In this document: in pieces, positions 50,867 through 59,707 of the stretch | How positions within the stretch are numbered: the stretch's first letter is position 1 | Layout: every line of letters starts with the position of its first letter | Assembly (NCBI RefSeq): GCF_007655005.1 | Contig: NZ_SZVW01000026.1 | Span: forward strand, 62,001-126,000 | Direction of reading: 5' to 3' | DNA length: 64,000 nucleotides | From: Streptomyces tibetensis | GTDB lineage: Bacteria > Actinomycetota > Actinomycetes > Streptomycetales > Streptomycetaceae | The notes under the pieces: model-generated | What the model saw: the letters and a program-made list of their open reading frames with translations, nothing else | What the model was told of the DNA's origin: nothing | Database searches by the model: none | Position numbers and translations under genes: made by a program

Positions 50867-52132
50867 TCAGCCCGTGCTCACCGGCAGCTCCTTGACCCCG
50901 TTGATCCACGCCGACCGCAACCGCCGCGGGTCCCCGACCAGCCTCAGCCCGGGCATGGCGTCGGCGATCGCGTTGAAGATGAGGTTGATCTCCAGCACGG
51001 CGAGGGACTTGCCCAGGCAGTAGTGCGGGCCGCCGCCGCCGAAGCCGAGGTGCGGGTTGGGATCGCGGGTGACGTCGAAGGTGTCCGGGTCGTCGAAGAC
51101 CTCGGGGTCGTGGTTGGCCGAGGCGTAGAACAGCCCCAGCCGGTCGCCCTTGCGGATGCGCTTGCCGCCGAGTTCGGTGTCCTGGGTGGCCGTGCGCTGG
51201 AAGGCGGCGACCGGGGTCGCCCAGCGCACGATCTCCTCCGCCGCCGTCTCCGGGCGCTCGCTCTTGTACAGCTCCCACTGATCGGGGTGGGTGAGGAAGG
51301 CGTGCATGCCGTGGGTGATGGCGTTGCGGGTGGTCTCGTTGCCCGCGACGGCCAGCATCAGCACGAAGAAGCCGAACTCGTCGGAGCCGAGGTTGCCCTC
51401 GTCCTCCGCCGCGACGAGCTGTGTGACGATGTCGTGGGCCGGGCACTGCTTGCGGTCGGCGGCCATGTTCATCGCGTAGGCGATGATCTCCGTGGCCGAT
51501 TCGGCGCCGACCTCCTCGGTGATGGCGTACTCGGGATCGTCGTAGGCGATCATCTTGTTGGACCAGTCGAAGATCTTGTCCCGGTCCTCCTGGGGGACGC
51601 CCATCAGCTCGGCGATCGCCTGGAGGGGCAGTTCGCAGGCGACCTGGGTGACGAAGTCGAACGGGCCGGTGTGCGCGCGGGCGGACGCGACGATGGCCCG
51701 GGCCCGCGCCCGCAGCCGGTCCTCCAGCGCCCGGATCGCCCGGGGCGTGAAGCCGCGCTGCACGATCTGCCGGACCCGGGTGTGCTCCGGGGGGTCCATG
51801 TTCAGCAGGATGAGCCGCTGCGCGTCGATGGCGTCGCGCTCGATGTGCTCGTTGAAGCGGATGATCGCCGTGTTGAGGGACGACGAGAACAGCTCCGGGT
51901 GTGTGGAGACGTACTTGACGTCGGCGTGCCGGGTGACGGCCCAGTAGCCCTCGTCCTGGAAGCCGGCGAGACCGGCCGGCTGCGGCACCCAGCAGACCGG
52001 TTCGGCCCGGCGCAGCTCGGCGAACTCCGGCAGGGGCACGCGGTGGTGCAGCAGGTCGGGGTCGGTGAAGTCGAACCCGTCGGGCAGCGCGGGACAGGGC
52101 ATGGGCGGCTCCCACCATTCGTACCGACTCAT
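50867..52132 (-). CDS. Cytochrome P450, CYP125-like steroid C26/27 monooxygenase
   Basis: 421 residues. Oxygen-binding I-helix AGNETTRNAITHG, ExxR in ETAAEEIVRW, and the heme-Cys loop FGGGGPHYCLGKSLA. The C-terminus (EINLIFNAIADAMPGLRLVGDPRRLRSAWINGVKELPV) parallels mycobacterial CYP125, which oxidises the end of the cholesterol side chain. It is divergent from the FadA5-like thiolase, as in Mycobacterium tuberculosis, with two KstR-like sites between them. The ferredoxin at 35507-35740 is the probable electron donor. The CYP125 subfamily is inferred from these motifs. Confidence 0.9.
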   Translation of the reverse strand: MSRYEWWEPPMPCPALPDGFDFTDPDLLHHRVPLPEFAELRRAEPVCWVPQPAGLAGFQDEGYWAVTRHADVKYVSTHPELFSSSLNTAIIRFNEHIERDAIDAQRLILLNMDPPEHTRVRQIVQRGFTPRAIRALEDRLRARARAIVASARAHTGPFDFVTQVACELPLQAIAELMGVPQEDRDKIFDWSNKMIAYDDPEYAITEEVGAESATEIIAYAMNMAADRKQCPAHDIVTQLVAAEDEGNLGSDEFGFFVLMLAVAGNETTRNAITHGMHAFLTHPDQWELYKSERPETAAEEIVRWATPVAAFQRTATQDTELGGKRIRKGDRLGLFYASANHDPEVFDDPDTFDVTRDPNPHLGFGGGGPHYCLGKSLAVLEINLIFNAIADAMPGLRLVGDPRRLRSAWINGVKELPVSTG

Positions 52133-52174
52133 CGGTCTGACGGCCCATCAGCTGTGCGGAGTTGCGGTGACGGT

Positions 52175-52188
52175 AGTAACGGGTTCTA
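52175..52188 (-). promoter_or_regulatory. KstR-like operator before the CYP125-like gene
   Basis: AGTAACGGGTTCTA matches TnnAACnnGTTnnA except for the first T. It lies 43 bases before the P450 start. Confidence 0.6.
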
Positions 52189-52268
52189 CAAGTAGCAAGA
52201 GGCACGGGCCCGCCAATTGCCCGCACGACTATTGCGGTCACCGAGTGGCGCTCAGCACACTGCTTGCA

Positions 52269-52290
52269 GAACTAGAACGCGTACTAGTTC
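52269..52290 (+). promoter_or_regulatory. KstR-like operator before the FadA5-like thiolase gene
   Basis: AACTAGAACGCGTACTAGTT is a near-perfect palindrome with GAACTAG/CTAGTTC arms, 31 bases before the thiolase ATG. The TAGAACGCGTACTA core fits the consensus except for one base in GTT. Confidence 0.75.
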
Positions 52291-52320
52291 CGCTGAGCCT
52301 CCCGGAGAGGACCCGCACCC

Positions 52321-53490
52321 ATGGCTGCCGAACCCGTGATCGTCGAAGCCGTACGCACCCCGATCGGCAAGCGCGGCGGCGCGCTCGCCCATCTGCACCC
52401 CGCCTACCTCCTGGGCGAGACCTATCGCGAACTCCTCGGCCGCACCGGCATTCCCGCGGACTGCGTCGAGCAGATCGTCGGCGGTACGGTCACCCACGCC
52501 GGCGAGCAGTCCATGAACCCCGCGCGCACGGCCTGGCTGACCATGGGGCTCCCGTACGAGACGGCCGCGACGACCGTGGACGCGCAGTGCGGGTCCTCCC
52601 AGCAGGCCTCGCACATGGTGGCCAACATGGTCGCGGCGGGCGTGATCGACGTCGGCATCTCCTGCGGGGTGGAGTCGATGTCCCGGGTACCGCTGGGGTC
52701 GGGCTCCAAGCACGGGCCGGGCAAGCCGTTCCCCGACGAGTGGAACGTGGACCTCCCCAACCAGTTCGAGGCGGCCGAGCGGATCGCCCGCCACCGTGGC
52801 CTGACCCGTGAGGACGTCGACGCGCTGGGCCTCGCCTCGCAGGAACGGGCCGCCCACGCCTGGGCGGAGGAGCGTTTCAAACGAGAGACGTTCGCGGTCC
52901 AGGTGCCCACGACCGAGGAGGAGCAGCACGCCGGGCAGGGCATGTGGCGCCTGGTCGACAAGGACGAGGGTCTGCGCGACACCACGGCAGAGGCGCTGGC
53001 CGCGCTGAAGCCGATCATGCCGACGGCGGTGCATACGGCGGGCAACTCGTCCCAGATCTCCGACGGGGCGGCGGCGATCATGTGGGCGTCGAAGAGGATG
53101 GCCCGGGCGTTGAAGCTGAGGCCCCGGGCCCGGATCGTGGCCCAGGCGCTGGTCGGTTCCGACCCGCACTTCCACCTCGACGGCCCCATCGACGCGACGA
53201 ACGCCGTGCTGGGCAAGGCCGGGATGTCGTTGAAGGACATCGACCTCGTGGAGATCAACGAGGCGTTCGCGTCGGTGGTGCTGAGCTGGGCGCGGGTCTT
53301 CGACCAGGACCTGTCGAAGGTGAACGTCAACGGCGGCGCGATCGCGCTCGGGCACCCGGTGGGAGCGACCGGGGCCCGGCTCATCACGACGGCACTTCAC
53401 GAACTGGAGCGGGCCGACAAGGAGTTCGCGCTGATCACCATGTGTGCGGGGGGCGGTTTGGCCACCGGCACGATCATTCAGCGGTTGTAG
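52321..53490 (+). CDS. fadA5: Steroid 3-ketoacyl-CoA thiolase, FadA5-like
   Basis: 389 residues. Catalytic Cys in TTVDAQCGSSQQASHMVA, and the paired His/Cys sites in VNVNGGAIALGHPVGATGARL and ITMCAGGG. Long stretches (WNVDLPNQFEAAERIARHRG, HTAGNSSQISDGAAAIMW, RARIVAQALVGSDPHFHLDGP) match mycobacterial FadA5 as remembered, the thiolase that removes acetyl-CoA from the cholesterol side chain. With the divergent CYP125-like gene and KstR-like sites this is the best-supported steroid-catabolic locus in the window. Confidence 0.94.
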   Translation: MAAEPVIVEAVRTPIGKRGGALAHLHPAYLLGETYRELLGRTGIPADCVEQIVGGTVTHAGEQSMNPARTAWLTMGLPYETAATTVDAQCGSSQQASHMVANMVAAGVIDVGISCGVESMSRVPLGSGSKHGPGKPFPDEWNVDLPNQFEAAERIARHRGLTREDVDALGLASQERAAHAWAEERFKRETFAVQVPTTEEEQHAGQGMWRLVDKDEGLRDTTAEALAALKPIMPTAVHTAGNSSQISDGAAAIMWASKRMARALKLRPRARIVAQALVGSDPHFHLDGPIDATNAVLGKAGMSLKDIDLVEINEAFASVVLSWARVFDQDLSKVNVNGGAIALGHPVGATGARLITTALHELERADKEFALITMCAGGGLATGTIIQRL

Positions 53491-53749
53491 ACGCCCAGTT
53501 GACGAAGGTGGTGAAGGCGGCGGGATCGAGGGTGAGGATCGGTCCCGCCGGGGTCTTGCTGTCGCGCAGCGCGACGGTGGCAGAGGTTTCGGCGACCTCC
53601 ACACAATCACCGCCTTGGTCACCGCTGTGCCTCGACTTGCGCCAGGTCAGCGTGCCGACTGGCGCGCACTCCACGCAATTGCCGCCCTGATCGCCGCTAT
53701 AGCTGGAACTACGCCACTGAGTCCCCGCCGGAATCGTGATGCTCGCCAT
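53474..53749 (-). CDS. DUF397 protein with duplicated motif
   Basis: 91 residues. The DUF397 motif occurs twice: WRSSSYSGDQGGNCVECA and WRKSRHSGDQGGDCVEVAE, followed by VALRDSK and the usual C-terminal FTTFVNW. DUF397 proteins in Streptomyces accompany XRE/DUF5753 regulators and are thought to act with them in development or signalling. The partner regulator is present only as a truncated copy upstream (41-base overlap). Confidence 0.9.
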   Translation of the reverse strand: MASITIPAGTQWRSSSYSGDQGGNCVECAPVGTLTWRKSRHSGDQGGDCVEVAETSATVALRDSKTPAGPILTLDPAAFTTFVNWASTTAE

Positions 53750-54017
53750 AGCGCTCCTCCATCACTCGCCGGATCAACTTCGCCGAGTCCCTGAGGGAGA
53801 GCGCGGCGGCCTGGAGATGATCGTAACGGAGCGAGCAGTCCTTGACGGTCTCCGGATTCGCGGTGGGATGCCCGCTGCCGTATCCCTCCGTATAGACGAT
53901 GCTGGCATCGCTTGCGAAGCGGTAGACGTCGAACGAGCCCTGCATTCCTGCGTGCGCTCCAGCCGAGAACGGCAAGATCTGAATGTTGACCCGTGGGTTG
54001 CCTTCAAACCGCCGCAT
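53709..54017 (-). pseudogene. DUF5753-type XRE regulator, N-terminal part missing
   Basis: 102 residues carry the C-terminal half of the DUF5753 domain (NPRVNIQILPFSAGAHAGMQGSFDVYRF, IVYTEGYGSGHPTANPETVKDCSLRYDHLQAAAL). The HTH and the first part of the domain (about 180 residues in relatives) are missing; homology stops at the junction near 54010. An AGGAG-like sequence precedes the remaining ATG by chance, so a fragment might still be made. Confidence 0.82.
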
Positions 54018-54235
54018 CGTCCGCTCCTTCTTGGAGGAGTGGCGGATGCCCGAGCTGTCGGACGCCGTGGAGGTGGGCGTGACCGAGCTGCTCGCCAACG
54101 TCGTACGGCACGTCCCGGACCGGCGCTGCGCGCTGCTGTTGCTGCGGCAGCGCACCGGTGTGCGGGTGGAGGTCACGGACGGCAGCGATGAACTGCCGCG
54201 CATCCCGCAGGTGTCGAATGCGGCGGGCCCTCCGA
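54010..54235 (+). pseudogene. Fragment of an ATP-binding anti-sigma-type (HATPase_c_2) protein
   Basis: The plus strand reads RRIVRSFLEEWRMPELSDAVEVGVTELLANVVRHVPDRRCALLLLRQRTGVRVEVTDGSDELPR, a core of the RsbW/SpoIIAB-like family. It lacks the N-terminus at the junction with the DUF5753 remnant and ends before the G-box region at about 54235. It is a truncated, non-functional remnant. Confidence 0.8.
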
Positions 54236-54238
54236 GGA

Positions 54239-55288
54239 TCAAGGTCCTTCCAGTCCAGCCCACTCCTCGTTTCGGACACGGTAGGAGCGCCCGCCCCATT
54301 GAACGGCTTCCACGTCACCGACACCGTCCTCATGACCGGAAGTCAAGGCCGCACCGTCCAGCGTGTGATCCCACCCGCTCGTGGTGGCCGTCAGGGTCAC
54401 GGGCCGGTACGGCCTGCCGGCCCTGCGATCATCTACACCGAGATGAACCCAGGGCGTGCGCCGTACGCCCAGTACCTCGTTCCGTCGCACCGAGGCCCCT
54501 GCGGCGACATTGAACGAGGACATGTGACAGACGGTGAGATTCATGCCGTCGGCCAGGTCCATCCCGAGGCATCCGGTGTCGCTGTCCCGCCACCTCACCG
54601 TTCCGGGGGCAGGGGAATAGACCTTCGCCGAGACAGCTGCCTTGTCCGTCGGCTCCAGGTCGACGGAGAACAGCTGGTTGGCGCAGTGATCAGGGCCGCG
54701 CCCGATGACACAACGGCCCTTGTTGTTGTGGTACCCCTGAACAACGCGGTACGGCGCTCGGCCTTCGCCGGAGCCGTGGCGGAACGGATCGGTGAGTGCT
54801 GTGGCGGGGACCCCCCTGGAGAGCTTCACCCTCACCGATCCCGCGTTGTCCGCGAGGCAGCGATCGTCGTCGTTGATACGCAGGCGAACCCGACCGCCCC
54901 GTGATGCGTGAAGGATCCGCCCCTGTGCCACCGGCGCAGCGGCATCGCCCGTTCCTTCCGCCAGGTAGAGGGTTCCGTAAGGCCTGTGGTCGTCCAGCTT
55001 GCATCCTTGGTGGATCCGGCTGTCCGCCGACGATGCGTAACCACTGGCCCCAACGCGTGGGAAGGTCCGGTGGTCGACCGTCCAGGTGCCGCTCAGATAG
55101 GAGACCGTGTAGGTCTCGCCTGCCTCGACCTTGAACCCCGTGTCCTGCCACCCCTTGGTGGCGGAAACCCGGGACACCACGGTCGGCCGGTCACTCGGTG
55201 CGGCCTCCCCCGAAGGAACAGGCACCAGGAACGCGGCGGTCGTTGCCAGCGCGAGCCAAGATGCCCACGTGCGAAGAGGGGCGGTCAT
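54239..55288 (-). CDS. Secreted protein with lectin-like and M23-like domains
   Basis: 349 residues from the ATG at 55288 (GGTGGAGGACC upstream). A signal peptide (TAPLRTWASWLALATTAAFLVPVPSGEAAP) precedes a beta-rich domain (YTVSYLSGTWTVDHRTFPRVG...GRVRLRINDDDRCLADNAGSV), then a region resembling LytM/M23 folds (VYSPAPGTVRWRDSDTGCLGMDL, LTVCHMSSFNVAAGASVRRNEVLG, WVHLGVDD). The usual HxxxD and HxH zinc motifs are incomplete, so it may bind rather than cut peptidoglycan. Neighbour of a peptidoglycan-binding protein on the same strand. Confidence 0.75.
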   Translation of the reverse strand: MTAPLRTWASWLALATTAAFLVPVPSGEAAPSDRPTVVSRVSATKGWQDTGFKVEAGETYTVSYLSGTWTVDHRTFPRVGASGYASSADSRIHQGCKLDDHRPYGTLYLAEGTGDAAAPVAQGRILHASRGGRVRLRINDDDRCLADNAGSVRVKLSRGVPATALTDPFRHGSGEGRAPYRVVQGYHNNKGRCVIGRGPDHCANQLFSVDLEPTDKAAVSAKVYSPAPGTVRWRDSDTGCLGMDLADGMNLTVCHMSSFNVAAGASVRRNEVLGVRRTPWVHLGVDDRRAGRPYRPVTLTATTSGWDHTLDGAALTSGHEDGVGDVEAVQWGGRSYRVRNEEWAGLEGP

Positions 55289-55373
55289 CGAACTGGGTCC
55301 TCCACCTGCATCAGCGCGCGATCCGGTCACGTGCTCGGCACGATCACGATGCTCGGAATCCCTCCGAAGCCCG

Positions 55374-55799
55374 TCAGCAGAAGGGAGCGCCCGGCGCGTT
55401 GGCCCAGAAGGAGAGGAACGACCAGGTCTGAGCTCCGATGCGGCCGTCGACGACGATGCCGGCACACCGCTGGAAGTCCCTCGTCGCGGACTGCGTGAGT
55501 CGGCCGAAGTCGCCGTCCTCGTCCAGGCCCGCGCCGATCGCCTGGTTCAGGTAGCACTGGGCCTGCTGGACTGCCGCCCCGGAGGACCCCCTCTGGAGGG
55601 TCGGTCGGCTGTCGGTGAAGTTGCATATGTCATCCGGCCCCTGAGCCACGAGGGCTGTTGGACCGTTCAACTTTCCGGCGACTTGGGCGTGTTTCACCAC
55701 GGCGGTCGCAGAAGTGCCATGTGATGCCGCTACAGCCGGTGCGCCGGCAAGGGAGATGGGAACGGCCAGCGCCGCTACGGCGGTGAGCAGACGTCGCAT
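55374..55799 (-). CDS. Secreted peptidoglycan-binding protein
   Basis: 141 residues. The signal peptide is MRRLLTAVAALAVPISLAGA, ending PAVAA. The PG_binding_1 domain is LQRGSSGAAVQQAQCYLNQAIGAGLDEDGDFGRLTQSATRDFQRCAGIVVDGRIGAQTW. Four Cys outside may form disulfides. It binds cell-wall glycan, probably with the wall-related protein downstream (86-base gap). Confidence 0.9.
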   Translation of the reverse strand: MRRLLTAVAALAVPISLAGAPAVAASHGTSATAVVKHAQVAGKLNGPTALVAQGPDDICNFTDSRPTLQRGSSGAAVQQAQCYLNQAIGAGLDEDGDFGRLTQSATRDFQRCAGIVVDGRIGAQTWSFLSFWANAPGAPFC

Positions 55800-55831
55800 C
55801 CCGGTTCACCTCCAGGGAGGGTGCCTTTTTC

Positions 55832-57886
55832 TCATCGTGCGCGGCCCTGAACCGAGTTGCATCTCGGAGACGGATCGCGCCCGGGCGGCCGGGCGGTGGA
55901 GGCAGGCCGGCGTGGCCCCTGGAGGGCGTACGTGAGCCCGAAGCCCACCGCCACCACCACCGCTCCCCCGGCCGCGTCGAGCACCCAGTGGTTGCCGGTC
56001 GCCACGATGGAGGCGGCCGTGAGCAGCGGATGCAGCACGGCCAGCGCCTTCACCCACCACCGTGACGCCAGCACCGCGATCACGATGCCGCACCACAGCG
56101 CCCAGCCGAAGTGCAGGGACGGCATGGCCGCGTACTGGTTGGTGAGGTGCGTGAGCGTGCCGTAGTCGGGCCGGGAGAAGTCCTGGGTGCCGTGCACGGT
56201 GTCGATGAAGCCGAGCGTCGGCATCAGTCGGGGCGGGGCGAGCGGGTAGAGCCAGAATCCGACCAGGGCGAGCAGCGTGGCGAGGCCGAGTGCGGAGCGG
56301 GCCCAGCGGTAGTCGCCGGGGCGGCGCCGGTAGAGGAACGCGAGGACGGCCAGCGGGACCACGAAGTGCAATGAGGTGTAGTAGAAGTCGAGGACGTCGC
56401 GCAGCCAGTCGATCGTGACGACGGTGCGGTTGAGCCAGTGCTCGATGTCGAGGCGCAGGGCGCGTTCGAGGTCGTAGATCCGCCTGCCGTGCTCCTCGGC
56501 CTCGACGCGCCCGGCCGAGTTGCTGCCGCCGGTGGCGGCGAGACGGACCTGCGAGTAGGCGGCGTAGGTGACGCGCAGGAGGAGCAGTTCGAGCAGGAGG
56601 TTGGGCCTGCCGAGGACCCGGCGCAGGAACGGCATCAGCGGCACGTGCCGGAAGCGGGCCGGGGCGGTGGGCGCGTAGGCGGGCGGTTCCGGTGACCGGT
56701 AGGCGGGCGAGGAGCGGGACAGGAACGGCACGGCGGTGGCGGCGGCGAGAGCGGCCAGCAGGACGACGTTGTCGCGCAGCGGCCGCAGGAGCGCCATGTC
56801 GGGCAGCAGCATCCGGGCCGGAAGGGTCATCACCAGGACGATGGTGACCGGCCACACGTACCGGTCCGACGCGCGCGTGCCGACCCGGCCGACCACCGCG
56901 AGCAGCACCCACAACAGCTGGTGCTGCCAGGCCGTGGGCGAGACGACGATCGCGGCACAGCCGGTGATCGCGACAGCGAGCAGCGGCCTGCCGTCCTGGA
57001 AGCAGCGCACGGCCCGGCGCAGGGCGAGGACGGCGACGGCCGCGCCGAGCGACAGGAAGAGCGCGACCTCCGCGGGGCCGTCCAGTCCGAGCCGGAGCAG
57101 GGCGCCGTGCAGGGACTGGTTGGCGAGGTCGTCGGCCCGGCCGCCGAGGCCGGCGCCCGCCAGGTGGTGGACCCAGTACTGGGAGGAGTCGTGCGGCATC
57201 GCCGCCCAGGTGAGCCCGGTGCAGGCGGCGAAGGTGACGCCGGTGGCGAGCGCGGCGCGTCTGCGGCCGGTGCACCACAACAGGGGTGTGAACAGCAGCA
57301 GCGTGGGCTGGAGCGCCGCCGCGACGCCGATCAGCAGGCCGCTGGTCCGCTGGCCGCGGACGGTGAAGCAGCCCAGCAGAACGAGCAGGACCGGGATGAT
57401 GCTGGTCTGGCCGAGTGACAGGGTGCTGCGGACGGGCAGGGACAGCATCAGCAGGCTGACGGCGACCGGCGCGGCCAGCAGTGCCGTACGGCGGCTGACC
57501 GGCTGGGGCAGGGCGCGGGCGACGGTCAGGCCGAGGGCGACCACGAGCAGCAGCGTGCCGAAGGTCCAGCCCCAGCCGAGGGCCTGTTCGGCCGAACGGG
57601 TGAGGGGTTTGAGGGCCAGGCCCGAGAAGGGTGTGCCCGTGAAGCGGGTGGAGTCGTAGAGCGAGCCGTTGACATGGAGGACGCCGTTCGGGCCGACCCA
57701 GGTCTCCAGGTCCGTCAGCCGCTCACCGCGCGGAGTGGCGAGGACCGCGGCCACCTGCCGGGCGGCGAGGACGGCGGCGATCAGCCACAGCCCGAGCCGG
57801 GCGGCGCGCAGGCGTGTGCGGACCCCGTCGACGGCCGTCGCTCCGAAGCCCTCCGCCGGTCGTCCGCCGTGATCCGCATTCGCCAC
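55832..57886 (-). CDS. Bifunctional GT87 mannosyltransferase-like / PAP2 phosphatase membrane protein
   Basis: 684 residues. The N-terminal ~390 residues form a GT87 polytopic region (LHVNGSLYDSTRFTGTPFSGLALKP, a DUF2029-type catalytic loop, and TSIIPVLLVLLGCFTVRGQRTSGLLIG). The C-terminal ~270 residues are a PAP2/inositol-phosphorylceramide-synthase-like domain with PSLHFGWALW (catalytic His) and ATGNHWVLDAAGG. Polyprenyl-sugar transfer and lipid phosphate removal would occur on the outer side of the membrane. Such fusions are known in Streptomyces; the glycan product is unknown. Confidence 0.88.
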   Translation of the reverse strand: MANADHGGRPAEGFGATAVDGVRTRLRAARLGLWLIAAVLAARQVAAVLATPRGERLTDLETWVGPNGVLHVNGSLYDSTRFTGTPFSGLALKPLTRSAEQALGWGWTFGTLLLVVALGLTVARALPQPVSRRTALLAAPVAVSLLMLSLPVRSTLSLGQTSIIPVLLVLLGCFTVRGQRTSGLLIGVAAALQPTLLLFTPLLWCTGRRRAALATGVTFAACTGLTWAAMPHDSSQYWVHHLAGAGLGGRADDLANQSLHGALLRLGLDGPAEVALFLSLGAAVAVLALRRAVRCFQDGRPLLAVAITGCAAIVVSPTAWQHQLLWVLLAVVGRVGTRASDRYVWPVTIVLVMTLPARMLLPDMALLRPLRDNVVLLAALAAATAVPFLSRSSPAYRSPEPPAYAPTAPARFRHVPLMPFLRRVLGRPNLLLELLLLRVTYAAYSQVRLAATGGSNSAGRVEAEEHGRRIYDLERALRLDIEHWLNRTVVTIDWLRDVLDFYYTSLHFVVPLAVLAFLYRRRPGDYRWARSALGLATLLALVGFWLYPLAPPRLMPTLGFIDTVHGTQDFSRPDYGTLTHLTNQYAAMPSLHFGWALWCGIVIAVLASRWWVKALAVLHPLLTAASIVATGNHWVLDAAGGAVVVAVGFGLTYALQGPRRPASTARPPGRDPSPRCNSVQGRAR

Positions 57887-58232
57887 GTCTCATCGGCCTT
57901 CCGCAGCAGTTCACCCCATATATCCAGAATGAGGGGTTTCTCCCGCGAACCCTATGGGGATCACGCGAGCCCGGGAAAGAAGGCGCGGGCAACCACGGAT
58001 CCCTTGGCAACTGCACACCTGGAAGCGACAAGGATCACATGAAGATCAGGTGGGAACCGCTGGAGAGGGGGCAGAAGCACCTGCACAGCGACGGTTTACG
58101 TGCAGCGTGCAATGACTTTCGTACCGTCCGTGAGCGGAGCAAATCCGCCTATCGTCGCTCATTCGGCCCGTACGACAGCGCCGCCGCGCGGGACCGCACC
58201 CCTGTCCCCGTCGAAAGGTAGGCGAGCGAGCC
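57887..58232. other. Divergent control region between GT87-PAP2 and the ProP-like gene
   Basis: 346 bases. No convincing gene; a 60-codon frame at 58042-58221 starts ATGAAGATCAGG but has no ribosome site of note. A GAAAGGTAGG motif lies just before the TTG start at 58233 and also before the methyltransferase start at 59708. Confidence 0.5.
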
Positions 58233-59618
58233 TTGTCGACTGCCTCAGTCGTCACCCCCGCTTCTCTCGTGAAGACCCGCAAAGCGAAAACCCCCGACCC
58301 CACCGTCACCGACCCCGCGCTCGTCAAGCGCGCCGTGAAGGCGGCCGCGCTCGGCAACGCGATGGAATGGTTCGACTTCGGTGTCTACAGCTACATCGCC
58401 GTCACGCTGGGCAAGGTCTTCTTCCCGTCGGGCAACCCCACCGCCCAGCTGCTGTCCACGTTCGGCGCCTTCGCCGCGGCCTTCCTGGTCCGCCCCCTCG
58501 GCGGCATGATCTTCGGCCCGCTCGGCGACCGCGTGGGCCGCCAGAAGGTCCTCGCCGTCACCATGATCATGATGGCGGCGGGCACCTTCGCGATCGGTCT
58601 GATCCCGTCGTACGCGACGATCGGTGTCGGCGCGCCGATCCTGCTCCTGGTCGCCCGCCTCGTGCAGGGCTTCTCCACCGGCGGCGAGTACGCCGGCGCC
58701 TCCACGTTCATCGCCGAGTACGCCCCCGACAAGCGGCGCGGCTTCCTCGGCAGCTGGCTGGAGTTCGGCACGCTCGCCGGCTACATCGGCGGCGCCGGCC
58801 TGGTCACGATCATGACCGCCCTGCTCTCCGCCGACGACCTGACCTCCTGGGGCTGGCGCATCCCGTTCCTGGTAGCGGGCCCCATGGGCATCATCGGCCT
58901 CTACCTCCGGCTGCGCCTGGAGGAGACCCCGGCGTTCGCGGCCGAGGCGGAGAAGGCCGAGAACAACCGCCCGAAGACCCCCCTGCGCGAGATGGTCACC
59001 GGCCAGTGGCGCGCACTGCTGCTCTGCGTCGGCCTGGTGCTGGTCTTCAACGTCACCGACTACATGCTGCTGTCGTACATGCCGAGCTACCTGACCGGTC
59101 AGCTCCACTACGACGAGACGCACGGCCTGCTGGTCGTGCTCGCCGTGATGGCCGTGATGATGATCGCCCAGCCGTTCGTCGGCGCGCTGACCGACCGGGT
59201 CGGCCGCCGCCCGGTGATCGCCACCGGCTGTGCGGGCTTCCTGCTGCTGTCCGTCCCGGCCCTGCTGCTGATCCGCCAGGGCAGCCTGCTGGCCGTCGCG
59301 CTCGGCATGGGCGCCCTCGGCATGCTGCTGGTCTGCTTCACGGCGTCGATGCCCTCGGCCCTGCCCGCGCTGTTCCCGACGAAGGTCCGCTACGGCTCGC
59401 TGTCCATCGGCTTCAACGTCTCGGTGTCCCTGTTCGGCGGCACGACCCCGCTGGTGGTCACGGCCCTGATCGGCGCGACCGGGAACATGATGATGCCCGC
59501 GTACTACATGATGGCCGCAGCCGTGATCGGCGGTTTCGCGGTGTGGCGCATGGCGGAGTCGGCGGGGCGTCCGCTGCCCGGTTCGGCGCCCTCGGTGGCG
59601 GGTCGACACGCCGAGTGA
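58233..59618 (+). CDS. MFS transporter, ProP/metabolite:H+ symporter type
   Basis: 461 residues from a TTG at 58233 (LSTASVVTPASLVKTRK). The MHS/ProP signature AALGNAMEWFDFGVYSYIAVTLGKVFFP is at about 40-67, with motif A GPLGDRVGRQKVLAVTMIMMA, RLVQGFSTGGEYAGASTFIAEYAP, and RLEETPAFAA. Family members import proline, betaine, ectoine or organic acids; the exact substrate is uncertain, with osmoprotectant uptake the first guess. Confidence 0.92.
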   Translation: MSTASVVTPASLVKTRKAKTPDPTVTDPALVKRAVKAAALGNAMEWFDFGVYSYIAVTLGKVFFPSGNPTAQLLSTFGAFAAAFLVRPLGGMIFGPLGDRVGRQKVLAVTMIMMAAGTFAIGLIPSYATIGVGAPILLLVARLVQGFSTGGEYAGASTFIAEYAPDKRRGFLGSWLEFGTLAGYIGGAGLVTIMTALLSADDLTSWGWRIPFLVAGPMGIIGLYLRLRLEETPAFAAEAEKAENNRPKTPLREMVTGQWRALLLCVGLVLVFNVTDYMLLSYMPSYLTGQLHYDETHGLLVVLAVMAVMMIAQPFVGALTDRVGRRPVIATGCAGFLLLSVPALLLIRQGSLLAVALGMGALGMLLVCFTASMPSALPALFPTKVRYGSLSIGFNVSVSLFGGTTPLVVTALIGATGNMMMPAYYMMAAAVIGGFAVWRMAESAGRPLPGSAPSVAGRHAE

Positions 59619-59707
59619 AATCCCGCTGACAGCGCCGCGCGCACCAACTATCTTCGTCAGCGCCAGTAGTTAGGGATGCTAACAATGCCGACGAAAGGTA
59701 GAGGTGC

